The notes beneath the pieces are model-generated. The model searched no databases. It worked only from the letters and a program-made list of their open reading frames with translations, and was not told the DNA's origin. From Homarus americanus (taxonomy: Eukaryota > Arthropoda > Malacostraca > Decapoda > Nephropidae), in assembly GCF_018991925.1 (NCBI RefSeq), contig NW_024736071.1, forward strand, positions 9,939,231 to 10,003,230: a stretch of DNA of 64,000 nucleotides. The letters are read 5' to 3'. The stretch's first letter is position 1. Every line of letters begins with the position of its first letter. Positions 36,478 through 50,394 of this stretch are shown here, piece after piece. The position numbers and the translations under genes were made by a program.

Positions 36478-36665
36478 GTTCCTTCACCCCACAACCATCC
36501 CTCCTCCACCCAAAAATCACCCCTCCTCCACCCCACAACCATCCCTCCTCCACCCCACAACCACCCTCCTCCACCCCACAACCGTCCCTCCTCCACCCCA
36601 CAAAAACCCCTCTCTATTCCCACAACCACCCCTCCTCCACCCAACAACCACCCCTCCTCCACTAC
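36478..36665 (+). repeat. ~22-bp C-rich minisatellite (CCTCCTCCACCCCACAACCA)
   Basis: About eight units of 21-23 bp. Confidence 0.85.
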
Positions 36666-36807
36666 AGTGCTCAATCAAGGGAGATGGTTAATGTGGGGAC
36701 AAGAATGCCAATGTTACCAACACTGTCCATTAAAATAACGAAAATGGTGACCGTGTTCTTTTAGGAGTATAGAGTAGAACACGCGATTATCAAAGCCTAC
36801 GATCTCA

Positions 36808-36810
<3 letters not shown>

Positions 36811-36860
<50 letters not shown>
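36811..36860. repeat. (CA)n microsatellite
   Basis: About 25 perfect CA units, 100 bp upstream of the large CACACACCAACTGAYGGA array. Confidence 0.95.
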
Positions 36861-36861
<1 letters not shown>

Positions 36862-36957
36862 TCAAAACCTGACCACGAGTCTGGGAACTAAAACTTCAAG
36901 TATACAGTAGGTAGGTTAGGTTATATGTAGGGTAAGTGAAGTGAGATTAGGAGAAGT

Positions 36958-39900
36958 ACACACACCAACTGACGGACACACACCAACTGACGGACACACA
37001 CCAACTGACGGACACACACCAACTGACGGACACACACCAACTGATGGACACACACCAACTGATGGACACACACCAACCGAGACACACACCAACTGATGGA
37101 CACACAACTGATGGAACACACACCAACTGACGGACACACACACAACGGACGGACACACACCACCGATGGACACACACCAACTGATGGACACACCACGACG
37201 GACACACACACACCACGACGGACACACACCAACTGATGGACACACACCAACTGATGGACACCTGACGGACACACACACACCAACTGACGGACACACACCA
37301 ACTGATGGACACACACCAACTGGACGGACACCAACTGATGGACACACATCAACTGACGGACACACACCAACTGACGGACACACACCAACCAGCGGACACA
37401 CACCAACTGATGGACACACATCAACCCAGCGGACACACACCAACTGAACGGACACACACACACACACCAACGACGGACACACACCAACTGGACGGACACA
37501 CCAACTGACGGACACACACCAACTGATGGACACACACCACCAACTGACGGAACACCAACTGACGGACACACACCAACTGACGGACACACACCAACTGGCG
37601 GACACACATCAACTGATGGACACACACACCAACTGATGGACACACACACAACTGACGGACACACACCAACTGACGGACACACACCAACTGACGGACACAC
37701 ACCAACTGATGGACACACACCAACTGACGGACACACACACACAACTGTGGACACACACCAACTGACGGACACACACCAACTGATGGACACACACACCAAC
37801 TGATGGACACACACCAACTGATGGACACACACCAACTGATGGACACACACCAACTGACGGACACACACACCAGCCAGTGGACACACACCAACTGATGGAC
37901 ACACACCAACTGATGGACACACACCAACTGATGGACACACACCAACTGACGACACCAACTGACGGACACACACCAACTGACGGACCACCACGATGGACAC
38001 ACACCAGCGACGGACACACACCAACTGACGGACACACACCAACTGACGGACACACACCAACTGACGGACACACACCAACTGATGGACACACACCAACTGA
38101 TGGACACACACCAACTGACGGACACACACCAACTGACGGACACACACCAACTGACGGACACACACCAACTGACGGACACACACCAACTGATGGACACACA
38201 TCAACTGATGGACACACACCAACTGATGGACACACATCAACTGACGGACACACACCAACTGACGGACACACACCAACTGATGGACACACCAACTGACGGA
38301 CACACACCAACTGACGGACACACACCAAGGACACACACGACGGACACACCAACTGATGGACACACACCAACTGATGGACACACACCAACTGATGGACACA
38401 CACCAACTGATGGACACACCAACTGACGGACACACACCAACTGATGGACACACACCAACTGATGGACACACACCAACTGATGGACACACACCAACTGATG
38501 GACACACACCAACTGACGGACACACACCAACTGACGGACACACACCAACTGATGGACACACACCAACTGATGGACACACACCAACTGATGGACACACCAA
38601 CTGACGGACACACACCAACTGATGGACACACACCACCACTGATGGACACACACCAACTGATGGACACACACCAACTGATGGACACACACCAACTGGGACA
38701 CACACACCAACTGAGGACACACACCAACCGATGGACACACCAACTGATGGACACACCAACTGACGGACACACACACAACTGGACGGACACACCAACTGAT
38801 GGACACACATCAACTGACGGACACACACCAACTGATGGACACACACCAACTGATGGACACACACCAACTGATGGACACACACCAACTGATGGACACACAC
38901 CAACTGACGGACACACACCAACTGATGGACACACACCAACTGATGGACACACACCAACGACGGACACACACCAACTGATGGACACACACACCAACTGATG
39001 GACACACACCAACTGATGGACACACACCAACTGATGGACACACACCAACCTGATGGACACACACCAACTGATGGACACACACCAACTGATGGACACACAC
39101 ACCAACTGATGGACACACACACACACCGACGGACACACACCAACTGATGGACACACACACAACTGACGGACACACACCAACTGATGGACACACACCAACT
39201 GATGGACACACACATCAACTGGCGGACACACACCAACTGATGGCAACACACACCAACTGACGGACACACACCAACTGACGGACACACACCAACTGACGGA
39301 CACACACAACTGATGGACACACACCAACGCGGACACACCAACTGACGGACACACACCAGCAGTGGACACACACCAACTGACGGACACACCAACTGACGGA
39401 CACACCAACTGAGACACACCAACTGACGGACACACACCAACTGATGGACACACACCAACTGACGGACACACACCAACCCAGCGGACACACACCAACTGAC
39501 GGACACACACCACTGACGGACACACACCAACTGACGGAACACACACCAACTGACGGACACACATCAACTGACGGACACACACACCAACGCGGACACACCA
39601 ACTGATGGACACACACCAAGGACACACCAACTGACGGACACACACCAACTGACGGACACACACCAACTGATGGACACACACCAACCGGATGGACACACAC
39701 CAACTGACGGACACACACCAACTGACGGACACACACCAACTGACGGACACACCAACTGACGGACACACACACCAACTGACGGACACACACCAACTGATGG
39801 ACACACACCAACTGATGGACACACACCAACTGACGGACACACACCACACTGATGGACACACACACCAACTGATGGACACACACCAACTGACGGACACACA

Positions 39901-42900
39901 CCAACTGATGGACACACAACTGACGGACACACACCAACTGACGGACACACACCAACTGACGGACACACACACAACTGATGGACACACATCAACGACGGAC
40001 ACACACCAACTGACGGACACACACCAACTGACGGACACACACAACTACGGACACACACATCAACTGACGGACACACACCAACTGACGGACACACACCACC
40101 ACGGACACACACCAACTAATGGACACACACCAACTGACGGACACACATCAACTGATGGACACACACCAACTGGACGGACACACCAACACGGACACCACAC
40201 ATCACATGGACACACATCAACTCCGGACACACACCAACTGACGGACACACACCAACCGACGGACACACATCAACTGATGGACACACACCAACTGACGGAC
40301 ACACACCAACTGACGGACACACACCAACTGACGGACACACACCAACTGACGGACACACATCAACTGATGGACACACACCAACTGACGGACACACACCAAC
40401 TGACGGACACACACCAACTGACGGACACACACATCAACTGACGGACACACACCAACTGGCGGACACACATCAACTGATGGACACACACACACACACCAGC
40501 ACGGACACACACACCAACTGACGGACACACACCAACTGATGGACACACACCAACTGACGGACACACACACCAACTGACGGACACACATCAACTGACGGAC
40601 ACACACCAACTGGCGGACACACACCAACTGGCGGACACACCAACGACGGACACACACCAACCCACTGGACACACACACCAACTGACGGACACACACCAAC
40701 GGATGGACACACCAACTGACGGACACACACCAACTGACGGAACACACACCAACGACGGACACACACCAACTGGACGGACACACACCAGCGCGGACACACA
40801 CCAACTGACGGACACACACCAACTGATGGACACACACCAACTGATGGACACACACCAACTGACGGACACACACACAACTGACGGACACACCCAACTGATG
40901 GACACACATCAACTGACGGACACACACCAACGGATGGACACACACACCAACTGATGGACACACATCAACTGACGGACACACACCAACTGATGGACACACC
41001 AACTGATGGACACACACACACAACTGGCGGACACCGAGACACACACCAACTGACGGAACACACACCAACTGATGGACACACACCAACTGACGGACACACA
41101 CCACACACCACTGACGGAACACACACCAACCCGGACACACACCAACTGAGGACCCACCCACCAGCTGACGGACACACACCAACTGACGGACACACACCAA
41201 CTGACGGACACACACCAACTGACGGACACACACCAACTGGCCGGAACACACACCAACTGATGGACACACACCAACTGACGGACACACACACCAACTGACG
41301 GACACACACCAACTGACGGACACACATCAACTGATGGACCACATCAACTGACGGACACACACCACGCGGACACACACCCCCATGGACACACACCAACTGA
41401 CGGACACACACCAACTGACGGACACACACCAACTGATGGACACACCAACTGACGGACACACACCAACTGATGGACACACACCAACTGGACGGACACACAC
41501 CAACTGGACGGACACACACACCACACGGACCACACACACCAACTGACGGACAACACCAACTGAGACACACACCAACTGACGGACACACATCAACTGGCGG
41601 ACACACACCAACTGACGGACACACACCAACTGATGGACACACTCAACTGATGGACAAAACACACCAACTGCGGACACACACCAACTGACGGACACACACC
41701 ACCAACTGATGGACACACACCACCTGCGGACACACACACACCAACTGACGGACACACACACCAACTGACGGACACACCAACTGACGGACACACACCAACT
41801 GATGGAACACACACCAACTGATGGACACACACCAACTGACGGACACACACCAACTGATGGACACACACACCAACTGATGGACACACACACCAACTGGCGG
41901 ACACACACCAACTGATGGACACACACCAACTGACGGACACCCCCAACTGGACGGACACACACCAACTGGCGGACACACATCAACTGATGGAACACACCAA
42001 CTGACGGCACACACACACACCAACTGACGGACACACACCAACTGACGGACACACCAACTGACGGACACACACACAACTGACGGACACACACCAACTGACG
42101 GACACACACACACCAACTCGGACACACACCAACTGACGGACACCAACTGGCGGACACACATCAACTGATGGACAACACACACCAACTGACGGACACACAC
42201 CAACTGACGGACACACATCAACTGACGGACACACATCAACTGACGGACACACACCAACTCGGACACACATCAACTGATGGACACACACCAACTGATGGAC
42301 ACACACCAACGGCGGACACACACACCGACGGACACACACACCAACTGACGGACACACATCAACTCAGGACACACACACCAACTGACGGACACACACCAAC
42401 TGACGGACACACACCAACTGACGGACACACACATCAACTGTGGACACACACCAACTGACGGACACACATCAACCGATGGACACACACCAACTGACGGACA
42501 CACACCAACTGACGGACACACACCAACTGACGGACACATCCACTGACGGAACACACACCAACTGGCGGACACACACCAACGACGGACACACACCAACTAG
42601 ACGGACACACCAACTGCGGACACACACCAACTGACGGACACACACCAGCGACGGACACATCAACTGACGGACACACACCAACTGACGGACACACACACAC
42701 CAACTGACGGACACACACCAACCCCAGACGGACACACATCAACTGACGGACACACACCAACTGACGGACACACACCAACTGATGGACACACACACCAACT
42801 GACGGACACACAACAACTGATGGACACACACCAACTGACGGACACACACACCAACTGACGGACACACACACCAACTGACGGACACACACCAACGGACGGA

Positions 42901-43252
42901 CACACACACCAATGGACGGACACACACCCAACGGACGGACACACCAATGGACGGACACACACAACAACGGACGGACACACACCAACTGATGCACACACAC
43001 ACACCAACTGACGGACACACACCAACGGACGGACACACCAATGGACGGACACACACACCACAACGGACGGACACACCAATGGACGGACACACCAACGGAC
43101 GGACACACCAATGGACGGACACACACACACCAACGGACGGACACACTAATGGACGGACACACACACCAACGGACGGACACACCAATGGACGGACACACAC
43201 ACCAACGGACGGACACACCAATGGACGGACACACACACCAACGGACGGACAT
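36958..43252 (+). repeat. 6.3-kb 18-bp minisatellite (CACACACCAACTGAYGGA)
   Basis: About 340-350 units. The commonest variation is C or T in GA[C/T]GGA, then CCAAC versus TCAAC, with small indels and CA expansions. From about 42880 the unit changes to CACACCAACGGACGGA/CACACCAATGGACGGA pairs, which form a regular higher-order repeat of about 32-36 bp to the end. T is scarce and the strand is A/C-rich. The 18-bp unit makes all six frames nearly stop-free, so frames of up to 879 residues ([12 protein letters not shown] type) have no coding meaning. Confidence 0.96.
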
Positions 43253-43255
43253 ACA

Positions 43256-43567
43256 TTACCAAGTACCCTTCAGCTTCAAAGATAAGCTTCCATGTCTTCT
43301 TAGTTTGGTGGTTTTACACAGTCCGTGTTGCTAGGCGAGTACAGCGTCACTCTACACTCAACCAATGATGATGCCAAAGGAGAATAAACATTAATGAAAT
43401 AATTAAATATTAAAAAAATGAATATGAAAATAACGTTGGATAATTGTACAGTATTTGTCTATAAGTGAATGTCTAAGTAAGTTTTATTAATTATAAGATA
43501 TAATAATATGAATGGGAGTCAGTAAATGAACATAATGATTAGTGAATGGATAATAAAAAATAAAATA

Positions 43568-43603
<36 letters not shown>

Positions 43604-43796
43604 TATAATTAAGGGTTTATTGAAAACGTTCTGCATCCGAAGGCTGAAAATATACATTGGACATAAATGACTTATTACATAAATTGGTGGTTTAACAAAA
43701 GCCTTCATTAGAGAGAGGTAAAGGAACATACAGTGAACATACAGATTAATGTTTACAGTGGAGGTCACGTAGATTGTGTACGCTGAAGTGTTGAGC
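43256..43796. repeat. AT-rich spacer with an (AAT)n microsatellite
   Basis: (AAT)n of about 11 units at 43567-43601. Nothing else recognised. Confidence 0.7.
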
Positions 43797-44585
43797 AGCA
43801 GACACGTAGTGTAGTAACTCCCTTACAGATGGTGTTATGAGGGGCATCACGTGGTGTAGTAACTCCCTCACAGATGGTGTTATGAGGGGCTTGACTTGGT
43901 GAAGTAATTCCCTCACATATGGTGTTATAAGGGACTTGACGTGGTGTAGTAATTCCCTCACACATGGTGTTATGAGGGGCTTGACGTGGTGTAGTAATTC
44001 CCTCACAGATGGTGTTATGAGGGGTAATCACGTGGTGTAGTAATTCCCTCACAGATGGTGTTATGAGGGGCATCACGTGGTGTAGTAATTCCCTCGCAGA
44101 TGGTGTTATGAGGGGCATCACGTGTGTAGTAATTCCCTCGCAGATGGTGTTATGTCACGTGGTGTAGTATTTCCCTCACACATGGTGTTATGCGGGGCTT
44201 ATTGTGGTGTAGTAATTGCTTCACAGGTGGTGTTATGAGGGGCATCACGTGGTTTAGTAATTCCCTCGCAGATGGTGTTATGAGGGGCATCACGTGGTTT
44301 AGTAATTCCCTCGCAAATGGTGTTATGAGGGTATCACGTGGTGTAGTAATTCCTCGCAGATGGCAGATGGTGTTATGAGGGGCATCACGTGGTGTAGTAA
44401 TTCCATCACAGATGGTGTTATGAGGGGCATCACGTGGTGTAGTATTTCCCTCACAGGTGATGTTATGAGGGACCTGACGTGGTGTAGTAATTCCTCCACT
44501 GATGGTGTTATGAGGGGCATCACTTGGTGTAGTAATTCCCTCACAGGTGGTGTTATGAGGAACCTCACATGATGCTGTAGCAAGT
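43797..44585 (+). repeat. 45-bp minisatellite carrying CACGTG E-boxes
   Basis: About 17 units of GTGTAGTAATTCCCTCACAG followed by ATGGTGTTATGAGGGGCATCACGTG. About ten units carry an intact CACGTG palindrome at the unit junction; others have GACGTG or CACTTG. Because 45 is a multiple of three, short repeat frames appear (RELLHHVMPLITPSV type on the minus strand) without other coding support. Confidence 0.93.
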
Positions 44586-44667
44586 CATTCACTACGTGGT
44601 GTCGTAGCAGCATGGGGACACCACATGGTCTGGTGTCACAGGACCTCACTCACTCAAGTGAGTGTCG

Positions 44668-44860
44668 TGTTATGGTGGGTGAGATGTTGTGGTGGTGAGG
44701 TGTTGTGGTGGATGAGGTGTTTGTGGTGGGTGAGATGTTGTGGGGGTGAGGTGTTGTGGTGAGTGAGGTATTGTGGTGGGTGAGATGTTGTGGTGGGTGA
44801 GGTGTTGTGGTGGGTGAGGTGTTGTGGTGGGTAAGGTGTTGTTGTGAATGAGGTGTAGAC
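44668..44860 (+). repeat. ~18-bp minisatellite (GTGGTGGGTGAGGTGTTGTG)
   Basis: About ten short G/T-rich units following the 45-bp array. Confidence 0.85.
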
Positions 44861-46159
44861 ATTGTGGCGCCTGGATAGAAAGAGGGAAGGAGATAGGGTC
44901 TTAGGATACTCGAGGGGGCCAAGGAGGAATTTAAAGAACAAGACTGGAAAAAAAAAGTTAAAGGAGAATAATTATAGATATACACACAACACACTTGATC
45001 TCTTGCCGTCTAAATTGTAAATTACGATATGACTTGTAAAACGCACGAGCTAAATTTTCTTTATATTTTCTAATACACACAATAAATAAATAAAGATTTA
45101 ATTCGCTGTAGCATTGATTCCACTGACGCTGATACTGACGGCCCCGACATTTTATAACGCCAGCAGAAACACTTAACAGCATCTGGCGTTCACCTTCACT
45201 ATACAATATCATGAACCTACGCCACAAGAACCTTCAAGAACCTTATACTTGTACTGACACTCTCCCATAGGAGTAGCAATACCATTCAACTTCTTTTCAC
45301 GATGATACGCTTTTAGAAGTTACGCCAGACGAACGATCTCTCGTCCTCTTTAAGTGGTACTTGTGTAGGGACTCGGTAACCTGGCGCCGCTCCCTGGCTT
45401 GCCGTCACCAGATATTGACGTAGCATTAATCGACAAAATGCTTCCACATCCACCGCCTCGCTCACTGGCTTAAAGATGCAGCAGCAAAACCCAGCCCGCC
45501 AGGGAGGTCCTGACGCAGTCCCTCACCTCACCTTCAGCCCGCCGCACTTCTGTTGTTGCCATTAATGTATTACAGGACCTGGTGAGCCGTCTTGGCCCGC
45601 TGCTACACTTCGTTGTGGGTGAAATATTAACCGAGTTAGTTATTAAGCAGATGCTGACTTGAGCTACTTCCCCCCGTTCAAGAATATTTATATTAAATAA
45701 AAATGCATTGATGAACGTTTCTGGATTTTCTTAAAAAAAATGTTACTTAGATCTATTAATACTTTCTCTGTTGTGAAGAAACTTTTGGTTGATATAATTA
45801 TGAATAGTTGATGCTGAAACGTGTTGATGCGCATGTTGAGAATTTTATAATTTTTAGTGTTAAATCTTCTTTGCCCCTCTCAAGATTTTTGTGATTAAAT
45901 AATTTTTCATACAGATATTTGTAGTTGTTCTTGGTTAAACATTTATCTTACTAGAGTATATCCTGTTCCTTCACGAAGGACGTATGGGGCCCCACCCGCG
46001 GGTCAGTCCACAGTTTTAAGATTTAGCTGAAATATAATAAAGAAGTACGGGTGGCCTATAATGGTTGCCCCTCGTGTAACGAGGATGGCCGGCCCTAGGG
46101 CCACCTAGGCGTGAATTTGTTTAAGGTGTAGAAGCTGTCATCAACACAACAAACACACC
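44861..46159. other. No gene recognised; a GC-rich block at 45360-45620
   Basis: Mostly AT-rich. The GC-rich block (for example CCTGGCGCCGCTCCCTGGC, then AGCCCGCCGCAC) has no conserved frame. The stretch near 45960-46130 (GGGGCCCCACCCGCGGGTCA...) has a repeat-like look but no second copy here. Confidence 0.4.
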
Positions 46160-46425
46160 CAAGTTAACGAGCTGCATGATCCAGTATCAAGGAATAGTTC
46201 GAGAAGACCGGACAACTCGCCAACTGCACTGGCTAACCATTACTCCGAACACGATCCGCAAATCGATTAACATCCAAGTTCCCAATTACTGCTGGGTAGA
46301 CAGAGTCAAATGGCGTAAAGAAACTTGTCTATAGTTTCACGCTGTCCTGGAGATCGAACCCTGGTCCGCTTGTTTGCGAGGCGAGCATATTGACCATTAC
46401 TATACAACACAGGTTGCCACGGGTG
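46160..46425 (-). mobile_element. tRNA-derived SINE, old copy
   Basis: On the minus strand: TGTATAGTAATGG (A-box-like), an anticodon-arm-like GCTCGCCTCGCAAACAAGCG, then GGTTCGATCTC (B box, one mismatch to GGTTCGANTCC) at 46350-46360, followed by a tRNA-unrelated body. It differs in sequence from the SINE at 27137. Ends are uncertain. Confidence 0.6.
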
Positions 46426-46494
46426 GCCGAGGGGTGTGGTCGTGCACTATCTCTTGTCCTTCAAACCGGGCAAAGCTGGGTAACTCAAGTAGAT

Positions 46495-46730
46495 GATCAT
46501 ACACGAAGAATATAAGGAAACACTTATTTACACAGAGGGTGGTACAGACCTATAAAATAGTCTACCAACTCAAGGTGTGGAATCGAGAACAGTATTGGGC
46601 TTGAAAAGAGCCACTGACAAGACTAACAAGAACAATGGAGGGATCCTACAAAGGTCATCGGCCTTCTTCCCTCGGCCTGGCCACCTCTGGTTTGGGTGAC
46701 TATAAGATATATAAGGTAAAGGTAAGGTAA
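46495..46730 (+). mobile_element. LINE 3' end, family B copy 1
   Basis: Codes for a broken C-terminus (RKHLFTQRVVQTYKIVYQL, then a frameshift, then KNNGGI-like) and a 3' UTR ending TGGGTGACTATAAG. It aligns with the minus-strand copies at 49365-50000 and 53880-54010. The RKxFFTxRxVDLWN...VELRTVLGFKxALDK pattern is a LINE RT C-terminus. Confidence 0.7.
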
Positions 46731-47928
46731 AAATAATCCATAATACTTATTGTCACATGGCCCCTGTGACAAGAAGTAGCATCTGGCATAAGTTACCTCG
46801 AATCATTTATTTTATTTTATCAATATCAGTAAAAACACTTACCATATTTTATTAATAAAAAATAATATAGATAACGGCAATCATGGTATTGGACCATTTA
46901 TTCACCCAGGCAATAATTAATTATCAACTCTATACTTCCTTATTTCTACAACTGTAACGACTCACTAGAAGTTTCTTGAACGTCAACAAACCCATTTACA
47001 ATACTTCGGTTTCTTAAAGGAACTCTCAACTTCTAAACAGACTCTATATTATGTATTGTATTTTTGTTTTATTTAAGGCATGCATGCAACGATATTTTCT
47101 TAATTTTGTTATTTATGAAATGAAACATTCAACTGAGCTCGTGTGTGTGTGTGTAAGCAAAATTTGACTTAGCAGGGGTGGTTGTGAGTAATTGGTTGAA
47201 GAAGGTGGGAATATTTATTGGCTCAGACTGTCTTCCCAGCAACCTCTCGTGTACAGTGCGTCGAGCCAGTTCACGTTGTGGTGTCGGTGACACCACTAAT
47301 GGAGGCGATGCTATGAGTTACAGTCCCACTGACTTTACATTGGTGATTATCCTCATTATATACCGGAAGCATTTATGTTGCAGTTTCTATTCGGAACAGA
47401 AGTCAATTTGCAGTTATTCGTGCATGCAGGCAGTTGTTCTTGCGTTATTTGAGATTGTTATCATAACTATCATGAAGGTATAATAGTAACTCTATTACAC
47501 AGTCACTAATTCAGTACTTGGTAAGAGCAGGTACAGTATAGCACAAGCCATCAGTCACCACAGGCTAGCAATAAAAGGTATTTTTGAGCTGAAATTATTA
47601 TGATATTGAATGTCGATACCGACCGTAATGTAACGTGTGTTAGCTTCTGAGTGAGGAATGTGAGCGCAGCCGCCTCACGTGCTCAATGCCTCGATCAGTC
47701 CAAATCAGGAATATTGAAAGATATACTTTCTAAAATTTTCATAACATTGCACCATTATAGACGATTTAGCAGTTGGCATGGAGCAGGTCTGGTGCCAGAG
47801 TATTAGGCACTCTGGGCGAATCTTCAGCCCCCATTGTGTATTGAGAGGCTCTCGATTAGTCAGTCACTCCCTCCACTCCTGAGCTATTATTTGAACAGTG
47901 ACGCCAACACTCATAAGTATAGATGTCA

Positions 47929-47931
<3 letters not shown>
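46731..47931. other. No gene recognised
   Basis: AT-rich with scattered short frames; a short (GT)n at 47141-47154. Confidence 0.5.

Positions 47932-48010
<79 letters not shown>
47932..48010. repeat. (TA)n microsatellite
   Basis: About 39 TA units. Confidence 0.97.
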
Positions 48011-48018
<8 letters not shown>

Positions 48019-49364
48019 AGTAGATCTAGACCTTTCATTTCCAAGTGCTGAGGTTTTGTTTACTTCTGCAGTTCAAAAATATGTCATTCCGTTTCTTACC
48101 GCCCTCAGATTATGCCACTTTAGGCGACCACCTAGCTTACTTAATGGCTGCAAAGGCGGGAGCTGGAAGACCCAGACAGCTATGAACATATGTACTTCAA
48201 TCCATTCGATTTTTGTATTTTATTATGATTATTGTTTGATAGCTCTGTGTCATAAACAAAAATACTACTCCACAGCTGGTTGAAAGAAACAATGGATTAT
48301 AAAGCTGTCAGTAAAACACTACTTAATATTCTACAGAAGTATCTGAAAATGTATTGAAATCTAATTGGGAGTTCAAAATATTAACAAAACAGTGATCGTT
48401 TGAACAGTTATATTACTAAACGATTATATCGAAGTTTGCCTGTATTGAAATTGCGTAAACATAAAGAGGACCCCACCAAGCCAGGCCTGAACGGGGAAAA
48501 TAATACAGGAATAGTCTCAGTTGTTTATCATATGGTGAAAGAATTACTTTTTAATGAGCGACAGGTCATAGATGACTGGAGAACGCGAGAATTTTCCAAA
48601 GTTTAGCAGTAGAAGAGAAGATGCAGCTCACAATACACCTTCAAGTGGCGGATCCATCTACTGCTAAAGCATAGGGGAGGCAGAGTCAGCTAAAACGTAG
48701 AAGGTAGGCGGATCCATCTAAAGCACACTATCACACATGACTATACGCTACACTCTAGTGACCAAGGAAAATATATATGGAATAATGCGTATATTTACAC
48801 GGCGTATAAGTATACTGCATATGCTAAGATTGGATCTGAGACTGTACTACATGTACTGTACTGCCATAGGCACAGCTGCACTGATAATATATTAATACCC
48901 ACGGTAGGATGGGAGTTAAGTGTTTTTTTTTTTTTTTTCAAATTGAAAACTGTGCAATAATATTAAAAGTGTTCGCATATTGGAAAACCACTGTCTACTC
49001 TAGAGGAGTGACAGACTGTGACAAAATTTGTCTCAGGAATATCACATTCAGTTTTGTGGTATCAAACATTGGTGAATTAATTTTCGGTAAATATTCAGTA
49101 AAGTACAACCACGGAACTGATTTGCAATTTTGTATATAGGGAGATAGAGCTAAAAATTTTTTTTACTGTATCGCATTTCCGTGGCAAATTTCTATTTTTG
49201 TACTAAGAATTCTATTATAATTTTTAAGATTGTTGGACTAGTTTATAACTTACCTTGCTACGCGCTTAAAGACCTTCGTCGTTGAAGTGCAACAAACACC
49301 AACAACTATATAATTATTTATACAAAGTTTTATCTCTCATAATTGTTAAATGTTTGCTTTAATT
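48011..49364. other. No gene recognised
   Basis: AT-rich. A direct repeat GGCGGATCCATCTA occurs at 48647-48660 and 48708-48721. Confidence 0.5.
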
Positions 49365-50005
49365 ACCTAATGGCCACCCACTAGAGGCGGCCATGCTAAA
49401 GGAAGGAGGCCAGTGACCTGTGCAGGATCCCTCCATTGTTCTTAATAATTTTGTCAAGGGCTATTTTGAAGCCCAGTACTGTCCTTAATTCCACAGCTTG
49501 GGCTGGTGGACCGTTCCACAAGTCTACCAGCCTCCGTGTGAAAAAGTATTTCCTTATATTCTTTCTGCATGATAAAGCTTGGCGAACTTGTAGTTATGTC
49601 CCCTCATTTTGGTGGTGCGTGACGTCGTAAAGAAATGTTCCGGGTTCACGTCTTACATCCCTTTCAGGGTTTTGAATGTTTCAATGAGATCTGTCCTATT
49701 GTGCCTTGTCTGAAGGGTTGTTAGTCCTTAGGCCCTCAAATCTATTTGGATTCTTTGATAACCAAGATGACAGTTTGGAATAATCTTAGTCGCTCTGTGT
49801 TGCACCTTTTTTAGGGATGTTAGATCTTTCTGGAGGTCGGGTTTCTATGCCTGTTTACAGTAATCAAGACTAGGACGAACTTGAGATTTGTACAGTTGAA
49901 GGAGCATTTTCCTATCTTTGTATTCAAAGGTACGCTTAATAACTCCCAAATCTCGATTTGCTTTCCTCACTGCAACCTCTACTTGTTGCTCCGTCTTCAG
50001 TGGTG
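49365..50005 (-). mobile_element. LINE C-terminus and 3' UTR, family B copy 2
   Basis: On the minus strand: LKTEQQVEVAVRKANRDLGV, IKRTFEYKDRKMLLQLYKSQ, VR, then, after a frameshift, LTTLQTRHNRTDLIETFKTL, RTTKMRGHNYKFAKLYHAER, a further shift, and VDLWNGPPAQAVELRTVLGF before KIALDKIIKNNGGI. This is the thumb and C-terminal domain of a CR1/Jockey-group RT. It is 5'-truncated with several frameshifts. Confidence 0.8.
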
Positions 50006-50320
50006 GAACACCGGTAACGCGCGTATCTTCACCAATATGTCAAGGGTTCAAGCCTGGACACACATGAGAAGGGTGTTATCCAGTGTGACGCTGCCAAACA
50101 TCACAGGTTTCCTGGCCTCCGGTTTCTTCTTATCAACAGTATCCAGGGAAACGTAATGTCACGTATTGAGACAATAACGCCATAGAAAATTCCTGAAGAC
50201 GTGAACTTACAGGTGAGCAAAACCCTGGCGCCAGCTATGTCGCTGCCGCTCCTACCCCCCCTTCCGCCGGGTGTTACGTGGCGCGAAATTATCAGTCATT
50301 CATCAATCAGAATCGAAAAG

Positions 50321-50394
50321 TGACGTCACCACAGCCATACCCCATTACGAGATGATATAAAGCCAAGCACATGCGTCATCAAATTGAACCTTTC
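50321..50394 (+). promoter_or_regulatory. Promoter-like CRE plus TATA box
   Basis: TGACGTCA at 50321-50328 lies 28 bp upstream of TATAAA at 50356-50361. The arrangement resembles a Pol II core promoter, but nothing downstream is a recognisable host gene; a LINE fragment starts within about 40 bp. Confidence 0.3.

Noticed and set aside
36916..43252. Many frames of up to 879 residues ([12 protein letters not shown] and [10 protein letters not shown] types)
   Set aside because: Same artefact in the CACACACCAACTGAYGGA array; Cys-rich appearance is only the translation of GTGTGTGT. No start-site, splice or domain evidence.
36958..43252. CRISPR-like repeat structure
   Set aside because: There are no unique spacers: the units are contiguous 18-mers in a eukaryotic satellite. 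The same holds for the 45- and 55-bp arrays.
45360..45620. GC-rich block as a host exon
   Set aside because: No sustained open frame, and splice-like AG/GT pairs bracket only six bases; kept as unassigned sequence.
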